From: Bacteriovoracaceae bacterium UBA6261
GTDB taxonomy: Bacteria; Bdellovibrionota; Bacteriovoracia; Bacteriovoracales; Bacteriovoracaceae
Length of the DNA: 36,494 nucleotides
Direction of reading: 5' to 3'
NCBI GenBank assembly: GCA_002440825.1
Contig: DJVH01000083.1
Coordinates: 27,024 to 63,517, forward strand
Part shown: positions 1-6,930 of the stretch, in pieces
Layout: each line of letters starts with the position of its first letter
Numbering within the stretch: the stretch's first letter is position 1
The notes under the pieces: model-generated
Seen by the model: the letters and a program-made list of their open reading frames with translations, nothing else
Told to the model about the DNA's origin: nothing
Database searches by the model: none
Position numbers and translations under genes: made by a program

Positions 1-354
1 CTGTTCAAATTCAACGTTAAGGAATTTTCTTTCAGTTGATCCGATAGTATCAGAAGCAGCTTGAACAGAAAGTTCTCTTAATCTGATTAGGATGTTTGAA
101 ACTTCACCTAAAGCACCTTCAGCGATCTGAACCAGAGACACACCGTCTTCTGCGTTTCTTCCTGCCTGGCCTAGACCTTTAATCTGAGCTTTTAAGTTTT
201 CTGAGATTGCGAGACCGGCAGCATCGTCACCAGCTCTGTTGATTCTTTGTCCTGAAGAAAGTTTCTCCAAAGACTTGTTCATGTTGATTCTAGTTGAACC
301 TAAGTTCCTCTGTGCGTTTAAAGACGCCACGTTCGTGTTAATTCGAAGTCCCAT
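1..354 (-). CDS. Flagellin, N-terminal part (cut by window edge)
   Basis: The 118 codons present encode the conserved flagellin N-terminal D0/D1 region: it begins MGLRINTNVASLNAQRNL, followed by the family motif SLEKLSSGQRINRAGDDAAG and then SIGSTERKFLNVEF near the edge. Flagellin polymerises into the flagellar filament after export by the flagellar type III system; the N-terminal helices also carry the export signal and pack in the filament core. The ATG at 354-352 is preceded by a strong Shine-Dalgarno (AAGGAGG, about 7 nt upstream). A sigma-28-type promoter lies about 80 bp upstream, so this is probably a late flagellar gene. The variable middle and C-terminal helices lie outside the window, so which flagellin paralogue this is cannot be told. 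Confidence 0.96.
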   Translation of the reverse strand, partial: MGLRINTNVASLNAQRNLGSTRINMNKSLEKLSSGQRINRAGDDAAGLAISENLKAQIKGLGQAGRNAEDGVSLVQIAEGALGEVSNILIRLRELSVQAASDTIGSTERKFLNVEFEQ

Positions 355-431
355 TGTAATCCTCCTTGATTCTCTGGCTGGAAAGACATCATGTCCTTCA
401 CTGTGAGTGTTACCTCACGGCTTCAAATAAC

Positions 432-458
432 TAATCGACACCCCGAAAAATAACTTTA
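432..458 (-). promoter_or_regulatory. Sigma-28 (FliA) promoter of the flagellin gene
   Basis: Read on the minus strand the site is TAAAGTTA, 11 bp, GTCGATTA. The enterobacterial FliA consensus is TAAAGTTT-N11-GCCGATAA, so the -35 box differs at one position, the spacer is exact, and the -10 box keeps the CGAT core. A start a few bases downstream gives a leader of about 70 nt. That leader contains a 7-bp hairpin (401-407 with 414-420, one G-T pair) and then the ribosome binding site. The match is seen directly; use by FliA is inferred from the consensus and the downstream flagellin. Confidence 0.8.
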
Positions 459-603
459 GAAAAAAATGACTAATTTTTAGACATTTTTTTCGGCGTAACT
501 CTTTGTAATAATTAAAAAGCGTGTAGCCGACAAAAAGACTCAAGTGAATTTTGTGTAAAAAAAGAAGTCATGAATGGCCGTTGTGTCGTTAAAATGAACA
601 TAT

Positions 604-1656
604 ATGATCGCAGAAAATTTCGTTCTCACTACCCTCTCTGACAATCCTGAGTATTTTGAGGAAGTCCTTCATCTTATAGAAGAAGAATTCCACTACAGCG
701 AAGGCCATCACTACGAAAAAGATTTCGCCCCATTAATGGATCCGCTGAATTTTGAAAATTGTTATCTGTATATAGACAACAATACAAATCACGTAGCAGC
801 ACACCTCGCTGTCTGTGAAAGGAAACTTATTAAGAACAACGTCGAGATGAAAGTTGTTTTGATCGGAGGAATTGCGACTCATAAAAATTTTCGCAGAATG
901 CATTTGTTTAAACATCTCATGGAACATGCTTTAGAAAATCACAGTGATGCTGGTCTCTTTATTCTCTGGAGTGATCTTGAAAATATTTATGAGAAATTTC
1001 AATTTCACCGCACTGGGGGATTGATTGAAACTGGCACAAGGAACTTCTCTGCCAGCGAAAGACCAAGTGGCTATGAAAAAGGAAAATTCAGCACACTGAC
1101 TGACGAAGAATTCAATTCCATCATCTCCATTTATTCAGAATTCAACCAAAAGTTTTTCTTCACAATGAAAAGGGAAGAAAAAGACTGGTCGATCATCCGT
1201 GAAATGAATTCCGTTGATCTTTTCATAAAAAAGAATCTGCAAGGAAAAATCGTGCGGTATTTTTGTGTTAACAAAGGTCGTGACTTAACAAATATCATTC
1301 ACGAAATAGGCGCGCTCAACACACTTGAATACATGTACCTTTTAAAAGAAGTGGAGTCATTTAAAACCTGGCTGCCCGAAACAGAATATTATAAGTTCAA
1401 AAACAGCGATATCTTCTATACTGCTTTCTATCGAATAGGCTCTCCAGAAGTTCTCAATGGTTTTTTATCGAGAATAACTGAAGGCCAGTTGAGAATCATT
1501 GCTTTTAATGAACAGCAGATTGAATTCGAATATGGTCCTAAATTGTATACAGCAACTCACAAAGATTTTTTGCAGTATTTATTCGGGCCGAAGCCGATTG
1601 AGGAATTTTCTGTTTATGGACTTTCCCTGTATGTTCCAGGAGCGGACAGCGTTTAA
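604..1656 (+). CDS. GNAT-family N-acetyltransferase-like protein
   Basis: A 350-residue cytoplasmic protein with an N-terminal GNAT fold. Residues 84-105 carry the motif-A pattern: a beta strand VVLIGGIAT followed by the acetyl-CoA pyrophosphate loop region NFRRMHLFKHLM. Residues 118-134 (FILWSDLENIYEKFQF) match the motif-B strand and helix that often end in a GF pair. The C-terminal 200 residues are not recognised and may be a second, degenerate GNAT-like half. The acceptor is unknown. No clear Shine-Dalgarno precedes the ATG, and an AT-rich TAAAAT lies just upstream, so a leaderless or very short-leader transcript is possible. The gene overlaps the convergent hydrolase gene by 4 bp. Confidence 0.8.
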   Translation: MIAENFVLTTLSDNPEYFEEVLHLIEEEFHYSEGHHYEKDFAPLMDPLNFENCYLYIDNNTNHVAAHLAVCERKLIKNNVEMKVVLIGGIATHKNFRRMHLFKHLMEHALENHSDAGLFILWSDLENIYEKFQFHRTGGLIETGTRNFSASERPSGYEKGKFSTLTDEEFNSIISIYSEFNQKFFFTMKREEKDWSIIREMNSVDLFIKKNLQGKIVRYFCVNKGRDLTNIIHEIGALNTLEYMYLLKEVESFKTWLPETEYYKFKNSDIFYTAFYRIGSPEVLNGFLSRITEGQLRIIAFNEQQIEFEYGPKLYTATHKDFLQYLFGPKPIEEFSVYGLSLYVPGADSV

Positions 1657-2924
1657 TCCAATCCGTAAATTAGTTCTTTCTTCTTCAAGTCATCCTTAAA
1701 CAGCTCTCTCCAGTCATCAATTGTTTTTTCATCGAACGATCCGTCTTTATTTCCTTTCAAATAAAGGACAAATTCAGCAGGCGTGTCTTTGTAAAGAGTG
1801 AGGATTCCCATGTCGTCAGGACGCAAGCTTACATTCAAAATGGTTTTCATTCCCGGCCAGTGAATATCGCCATAGCTGTAAGCAATCATTTCAGCACACG
1901 TCAGTTTATCCGGCGTAAGTGCATTGAAAGTAAAATCGTATTTTGCGTCTAATTGCTCAGACAATCCTTCCATGACGGATTCAATGTTGTCAGTGATGCC
2001 GTTGATTCTCGTTATGGCAATCTCATCGAGATTTGTGAAATCTTCCAGACTCACAAATTGCATTCCCGGCTTTCTGATTTCCACAATATTTTTTCCGGCT
2101 TCAACAGCTTCCCGGAACGGTTTGAAAAATTCTTTGTCCCACACACCTGTCTGTTCAAGCTCTTCTTTAGTTCCTAGCCAAACAGCCACGTGACCCCAGT
2201 GTCCAGGGATAGTGAGATTTGAAAGCACGAAAGTTCTGGTTTCAAAAACAAGGTCGAGAGGCTTCAAGTTTTGTTTCAAAAGATTGATTGCTTGTTCATT
2301 CTTATTCAAACGTCCGTCTCTCCACTTGAGTTTATCAGAAAGAAAACCCCAAACACGAGCGGCACCTGAGACTACGGAAGAAACACTCTTTAAGGCGACA
2401 TCAGACGAGCGAACAAACTTACCATCTTTAATATCGGCACTTAGAGAAAGATTATCCGGAAGAGAAACTTTATCGGCGCTGAGTTTATCAAGAAAGGCAG
2501 TGATGAAATCATGGGAAGTATAATGCGAATACATTTTCACCAGGCCAGTGAGTTCGTACTTAGGATATTTGACGATCGTATTGACGATTCTTCTCATCTT
2601 AGGATCATTTAAAGCCTTGCTTCCGAGCTGAGTAAAATCATAAATCGCTACAGCTTCACCAAGCAGGGCAGGCTGACAGCCATTTTCAGCACTGTAAGCT
2701 TGCATTGTCTTTTTCAAATGCGCGTATCGAGCCGTGAGCATTTTTTGCAAACTAGAAATTTCAAATTGAGTAATCTCTTCGCTCTTGTGCGAAACCATCT
2801 TCTGAATCAGTGACTCACTTTGATCAACCAGCTTTATGTGGGTGTTGAGTACCTCAGAACAGTCCTCCTGAGCAAGAAGTGAACTAGAGACAAGAACGCA
2901 TAAAATGAAGATGATGTTTTTCAT
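1653..2924 (-). CDS. Exported YiiX-type permuted papain-like (NlpC/P60 superfamily) hydrolase
   Basis: A 423-residue protein with a signal peptide (about residues 1-19, ending SLLAQ). The first 200 residues are helical and unrecognised. The C-terminal half matches the circularly permuted papain-like fold of YiiX/DUF830 proteins: LDLVFE, then GHWGHVAVWLG with a candidate catalytic His245, and later LTCAEMIAYSYG with candidate nucleophile Cys343. In the permuted topology the His comes before the Cys, as here. Such enzymes are thought to cut amide or peptide bonds; the substrate is unknown. It acts outside the cytoplasm. It lies downstream of the membrane-anchored polyamine genes on the same strand, 83 bp away, and might be co-expressed with them. 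No strong Shine-Dalgarno precedes the ATG. Confidence 0.8.
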   Translation of the reverse strand: MKNIIFILCVLVSSSLLAQEDCSEVLNTHIKLVDQSESLIQKMVSHKSEEITQFEISSLQKMLTARYAHLKKTMQAYSAENGCQPALLGEAVAIYDFTQLGSKALNDPKMRRIVNTIVKYPKYELTGLVKMYSHYTSHDFITAFLDKLSADKVSLPDNLSLSADIKDGKFVRSSDVALKSVSSVVSGAARVWGFLSDKLKWRDGRLNKNEQAINLLKQNLKPLDLVFETRTFVLSNLTIPGHWGHVAVWLGTKEELEQTGVWDKEFFKPFREAVEAGKNIVEIRKPGMQFVSLEDFTNLDEIAITRINGITDNIESVMEGLSEQLDAKYDFTFNALTPDKLTCAEMIAYSYGDIHWPGMKTILNVSLRPDDMGILTLYKDTPAEFVLYLKGNKDGSFDEKTIDDWRELFKDDLKKKELIYGLD

Positions 2925-2928
2925 AATA

Positions 2929-2937
2929 TGCTATGCT
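2929..2937 (+). promoter_or_regulatory. Extended -10-like element, TGCTATGCT
   Basis: The plus strand reads AATATGCTATGCTAA, nearly identical to the element upstream of alaS (AATATGCTAGGCTAA) and close to those at 15728 and 33562. No gene follows on the plus strand; a terminator-like hairpin follows within 20 bp. It lies at the 5' end of the minus-strand hydrolase gene. Promoter activity is inferred only from the similarity. Confidence 0.3.
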
Positions 2938-2948
2938 AACAGGAGCTT

Positions 2949-2976
2949 GCGCCCCGGTGGGCGTTTTGAATTTTTT
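2949..2976 (+). terminator. Intrinsic terminator-like hairpin, plus direction
   Basis: CGCCC (2950-2954) pairs with GGGCG (2959-2963) across a 4-base loop, extended by one G-T pair, and is followed by TTTT, GAA and TTTTTT. The T-tract lies only on the plus side, so the polarity is plus. No plus-strand gene ends here; it may stop antisense transcription or a very short RNA starting near 2944. Confidence 0.4.
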
Positions 2977-2987
2977 ACAATGAGGGG

Positions 2988-3008
2988 GGTGTCTAAAGTT
3001 TAGACACC
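2988..3008. repeat. Perfect 21-bp inverted repeat at the end of the polyamine operon
   Basis: GGTGTCTAAA, a central G, then TTTAGACACC: a perfect dyad touching the last base of the stop codon of the membrane spermidine synthase gene. In RNA it can form an 8-bp stem with a 5-base loop. There is no T-tract on either side, so it is not a typical intrinsic terminator; it could be an operator, an RNA-stabilising 3' hairpin or a factor-dependent stop. Confidence 0.6.
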
Positions 3009-4723
3009 TAGAACTCGCTTCGCTTTGCCACTGTAGGTTTGAAAATAGAATTCACATACTTCTGGGCAATTCTATAAGGGAAATCCTGATTTTTGATTTC
3101 CTTCATTTCGCGGATTGTTTGAGGATTTAATTTAGAGAGTTCAGCCCTGTCCATAAAGTTGTAATCTATGGCTCCTGGCTCCACTTTTAAGAACAGAAAA
3201 GACTCGTCGGAAACTCTGTAAGGGAAAATAGATTTAAAGCCAGCATAGTAGAATGTAGAAGCAATCACACTGTTGCTGACGATATGTCGATCATTAAAAA
3301 CCTGAGTCATCACAGCGTGGCCCTGATAGCGATCTTTTGTGTAATCTTCCCGATTATAAAAAGGCGCGTCCAGGACGACAAACCCATTCGGGTTCAAGAC
3401 ATTTCTGATATAGGTATAAAATTCTACGCTGTAGAGCCGGGCCAGATCATAAGAGTTCGGATAAGGGAAATCGATGAAAACGGCATCGTATTTATCGTGA
3501 GTATTTCGTATGTAGTAAAATCCATCATTGATTTCTACATGAACTCTTTTATCATCCAATGAATGCTGGTTGAGATCCGCAAATCTCTCCCTGGCAAGAT
3601 TAATCATCTTCTGGTCAAGTTCGATGTGTTTGATGGACTCAATTTCGGGATATTTTAAAAGTTCACGAAGCAACAACCCGTCCCCTCCTCCGAGCAAAAG
3701 AATTTTCTTGGGAACTTGTTTGTTCATGACAATCGAAACGTGTGCAAAAGCCTGGTGATAGAAGAACTCTGTTGTTGTGTTGAACTGAAAATTCGTATCG
3801 AGTGTGAGAATTGTTGAATCGACAACTTTCCCATCTTCAGTCGTGGGATATGTAAAGATATCGATGTATTGATAAAGCGACTTCATTCTTTCAATCGGTT
3901 TAAAGCTGTCCACTTTTCTGACCAGATCATCAAGATCAGTGTTATTTTGGGCAAGAATCTTTGGAAGGTAATAAAAGAATTTTAAATAGCGTTGAGTGAT
4001 GTTGGTTTCATTCATCCCGACAAGGCTGATTAAAACAACAAGGACTCCGACAAATCCGCTGTAGACTGCTTTCTTTGAGGGAAGATACCTGATCAAAATG
4101 TAAACGCAGACTGCGAGGTTTAACGTTGCCACAGTCACTGACGTCTTAATAACATCGAGTTTGGGCAAAAAATAATACGCAAAAAAGATCGTACCAATCA
4201 GCGTACCCAGATAATTCACACCAAGAACGAAATGTTCGCTTTCTTCTGATTGCCCAAGCTTGATGTCAGAAATCTTCATCATCAGCGGTATTTCAAATCC
4301 TGAAAGAATACCAATGGCAAGAGTGAGCAGCTGAATCGTTACAAAAAACACAGTCTTCAGCAAAAATTGATTCTGCAAATAAAATGATGAATAAAAATCC
4401 CCGGTAAAGAAAAAGAGATTGTCGAGATACTTGTAACTTCCGTGGAAAAGGTAAACATATACGACACAAATCGTGCCTAAAAATGAAAGTCCCAACTCCA
4501 CAAGCATGAGGCTTTTAAAAGAATCTACCAATTTGTCAGAATAATAAGCCCCCAGTCCCAGCCCACCGATATAAACTCCAACCGTGAGCGACTGCCACCA
4601 TATGTAATTTCCCGTTACAATCGCGAGCGTATTGGATAAAAGCAATTCGTAGACGATACTGCAAAATGCAAGAATGGCCGTAATGATGAGAACTTCAGCT
4701 CGAACGAGTATTTTTGTATTCAT
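3008..4723 (-). CDS. Seven-helix membrane protein fused to a spermidine synthase-like domain
   Basis: 571 residues. Residues 8-235 hold about seven membrane helices, with motifs CSIVYELLLS, AIGILSGFEIPLMM and NYLGTLIG shared with the neighbouring fusion protein. Residues 285-560 are a Rossmann-type aminopropyltransferase domain: GGGDG (345-349) for AdoMet/dcAdoMet binding, HIELD (367-371) and NDG (399-401). SpeE enzymes move aminopropyl from decarboxylated AdoMet to putrescine. Two usually conserved stretches differ: the DE..YHE segment reads TEFFYHQ (318-324) and the D..DP loop reads DFPYP (418-422). The substrate may therefore differ or activity may be altered. The ATG overlaps the upstream stop codon as TAATG, implying translational coupling. 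Confidence 0.88.
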   Translation of the reverse strand: MNTKILVRAEVLIITAILAFCSIVYELLLSNTLAIVTGNYIWWQSLTVGVYIGGLGLGAYYSDKLVDSFKSLMLVELGLSFLGTICVVYVYLFHGSYKYLDNLFFFTGDFYSSFYLQNQFLLKTVFFVTIQLLTLAIGILSGFEIPLMMKISDIKLGQSEESEHFVLGVNYLGTLIGTIFFAYYFLPKLDVIKTSVTVATLNLAVCVYILIRYLPSKKAVYSGFVGVLVVLISLVGMNETNITQRYLKFFYYLPKILAQNNTDLDDLVRKVDSFKPIERMKSLYQYIDIFTYPTTEDGKVVDSTILTLDTNFQFNTTTEFFYHQAFAHVSIVMNKQVPKKILLLGGGDGLLLRELLKYPEIESIKHIELDQKMINLARERFADLNQHSLDDKRVHVEINDGFYYIRNTHDKYDAVFIDFPYPNSYDLARLYSVEFYTYIRNVLNPNGFVVLDAPFYNREDYTKDRYQGHAVMTQVFNDRHIVSNSVIASTFYYAGFKSIFPYRVSDESFLFLKVEPGAIDYNFMDRAELSKLNPQTIREMKEIKNQDFPYRIAQKYVNSIFKPTVAKRSEF

Positions 4724-5793
4724 TAGAATTTCCCGCCAAAATAAAATTTCTCAATAATCACCTGATTCAAAGTGCTGGAATTTAACAGCATCAGCATCCA
4801 CAGCACCAGCATTCCCCAGATTAATCCTTTATAAAGCTTATTTTCCACTTTCATCTTATTCATAATCAAAAGAGCGATAAGAATATTGATCAGTGAAACT
4901 GCATAGCCAATGGTGAAAATGTGCAGACTCGGTAAAATAACAATCGGAAAAAGAATAGCCCCAAGTAAAGTCCCCAGGTAATCGAAGGCCAAAACGTAAT
5001 GTCCTCGTGTTGTTCTAAACTGCTTGCTCATATCCATCAGCAACGGAAGTTCAAGGCCGGACATAAAACCAATTGCCACGATGAGAAGATGATTGATGGT
5101 GAAAAGCGGAACTTGAATAGCATTTGAGAAAAAAGAAATCCCGCTTGTACGAGCAAAAGCATTGAATAAGTAATCCACAATTAATACTAATACCGGTGCC
5201 ACTCCTCCAACTAAAGAAAGCAGAAGCTCGACTTTAATAAACTCTTTAAAATATTCTTTGGAAATAAACTTCTTATACAAAAGCGCACCAAAGCCCATCG
5301 ACGCAATAAAGAGACCAATAGTGAGATTGTATCTCAGTGCTGTATTTCCCATTGTTGTTGAGAGGGACTGGGCCAGTAGAAATTCATAAAGAATACTGCA
5401 GCAGGCGACCACAACGGTAACAAAGTAAACCAAAGACAAACTACGGTCTTCTGATTGACGTCCAATTCGCCCGCGAAGAACGATTTTTGTTTCCGTCTTG
5501 GTAAAAGGAACAACCGATTTAATCTCATCCAGGATTTTTTCCAGATTCGTGCTCATATTGCAGACATAAATATCCATCGAAATATAATTATTTTCGGGAT
5601 AGGTATGAATACTAAAATGAGATTCAGCCAGAATAAAGACAATCGTATCACCGTGAGGATCAAACCGATGCTCCACCCGATTAACGACAGTCAGATTTTT
5701 TTCAATGATCTGCTTAATAGCCTCGACATCGGCTTCGCGAATTTCGCGCTCAAGAACCGCATCGAAAAGTAAGTGCTGGGACCTCGTGTCCAT
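4723..5793 (-). CDS. AdoMet decarboxylase (SpeD) domain fused to a seven-helix membrane domain
   Basis: 356 residues. Residues 1-110 are a prokaryotic class 1B SpeD domain: AESHFSIHTYPE gives the self-cleavage site Glu57-Ser58, with His63 and Cys78; the 5- and 20-residue spacings equal those of the Thermotoga enzyme (Ser63, His68, Cys83). Cleavage would make the pyruvoyl cofactor. Residues 115-345 form about seven membrane helices paralogous to the next gene (CSILYEFLLA, AIGFMSGLELPLLM, DYLGTLLG). The expected role is making decarboxylated AdoMet for the partner aminopropyltransferase at the membrane. SpeD homologues that decarboxylate arginine or ornithine are known, so the substrate is not certain. 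A Shine-Dalgarno (AAAGGA) lies about 8 nt before the ATG, in the end of the upstream gene. Confidence 0.9.
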   Translation of the reverse strand: MDTRSQHLLFDAVLEREIREADVEAIKQIIEKNLTVVNRVEHRFDPHGDTIVFILAESHFSIHTYPENNYISMDIYVCNMSTNLEKILDEIKSVVPFTKTETKIVLRGRIGRQSEDRSLSLVYFVTVVVACCSILYEFLLAQSLSTTMGNTALRYNLTIGLFIASMGFGALLYKKFISKEYFKEFIKVELLLSLVGGVAPVLVLIVDYLFNAFARTSGISFFSNAIQVPLFTINHLLIVAIGFMSGLELPLLMDMSKQFRTTRGHYVLAFDYLGTLLGAILFPIVILPSLHIFTIGYAVSLINILIALLIMNKMKVENKLYKGLIWGMLVLWMLMLLNSSTLNQVIIEKFYFGGKF

Positions 5794-5799
5794 AAAATT

Positions 5800-6930
5800 T
5801 TATCCTTTGATCTGCAATATCAGCTCGCCCATTCTGGTTTTCTTAATGAAATAGCAAACGGCGGTTGTTATGCCGACATACAAATAGATTTCCCAGATTG
5901 AAGCCCCGAGTGTTCTTCCCATTAAGGCTCCCGCCATTACACTGAGCGGAGCGAGAATGCGGACGAAGAAAACGCGATGGAAAGCAAAAATTAAAATTGA
6001 GTGCTTCCCGACCCAATTCACTATCGGAACATTCAATTTAATTGACCGCTTTTCAAGCCACAGAAAAACTGAAATCAAGACAGTTTGAACACCAAGAATA
6101 TAAAGTGTCCCGCTGAACGTGCGGGCTAAATCATGTTCATGCAAAAAGACGTTGGCGGGATCCTGAAAATACGGATCCCCCCAGGCGACATAAAAAGCAA
6201 TCATGACCAGTCCGGCAAAGGCAAAATAGTAGTCTTTTACATTTTTGAGAAGCGGTTTGTGATAATGAACCCACCCCATCAAAAAACCAAGACAACCTGA
6301 TGTGAAAAAATATTCCAGTCTCGCATCGTATTCAAATCCGGGATGAATGTTGGCCTTAATCATTTCCTGGAATAAATCTGAAAGCATTTCAACGGGTAGA
6401 AGAAATCGAAAAAAAGAAAGCACGGTAAGAACGATAATTCCCCAGATACCCGTAAGGCTGAATGCGATTCCCAAAATACTTAGAACAAACATCCAGAGCA
6501 TAATGGGATAAAAAGAAATCGCCTGCCCCAGATTCGGAGCCACGATGAAATTTTCCATGACAAAAAAAAGAAAAATCAAAACGTACAATTTAATTTTTGA
6601 GCTGAGCGTATCTTTCAATACAGACTGAGTGTATTTGGCCAGGTTAAACGCAGCCAAGGTCAGGTAAACCTGACTCACCCATGGTGTAAAAATCCAGTCT
6701 AAAAGCATATTGGCGCTGTCCGTAGGGACCTGGTGACCAATCATGGGAAAATGAATTTTATAGGTAGAAGTGAGAGCCATGGCATCTCTAAAATATTCCA
6801 CGTACCACATGTTAATGTAGTACGTGAAATGTTGATCCATTGCTAGGATGATAAAGAAACCACGTAAGAAATCTAAGTTAACAATCCTTGACTTAGTTTT
6901 TTCTTCATCATTATTTTTGTTCAGGGACAT
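5800..6930 (-). CDS. Multi-pass membrane acyltransferase-like protein
   Basis: 376 residues with roughly ten hydrophobic helices. The N-terminus reads RIVNLDFLRGFFIILAMDQH, matching the R..xLDxLRG...H start typical of membrane acyltransferase families (acyltransferase-3, OpgC-like, and HGSNAT/YeiB-like). These proteins move acyl groups across or at the inner membrane onto sugars, lipids or proteins. Which subfamily applies cannot be settled from sequence alone. It overlaps the upstream cysteine-rich protein gene by 20 bp, and its stop is 6 bp from the SpeD fusion gene, so it belongs to the same transcription unit. That context suggests a role in modifying an envelope or exported product together with polyamine chemistry; this is inference. 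Confidence 0.7.
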   Translation of the reverse strand: MSLNKNNDEEKTKSRIVNLDFLRGFFIILAMDQHFTYYINMWYVEYFRDAMALTSTYKIHFPMIGHQVPTDSANMLLDWIFTPWVSQVYLTLAAFNLAKYTQSVLKDTLSSKIKLYVLIFLFFVMENFIVAPNLGQAISFYPIMLWMFVLSILGIAFSLTGIWGIIVLTVLSFFRFLLPVEMLSDLFQEMIKANIHPGFEYDARLEYFFTSGCLGFLMGWVHYHKPLLKNVKDYYFAFAGLVMIAFYVAWGDPYFQDPANVFLHEHDLARTFSGTLYILGVQTVLISVFLWLEKRSIKLNVPIVNWVGKHSILIFAFHRVFFVRILAPLSVMAGALMGRTLGASIWEIYLYVGITTAVCYFIKKTRMGELILQIKG

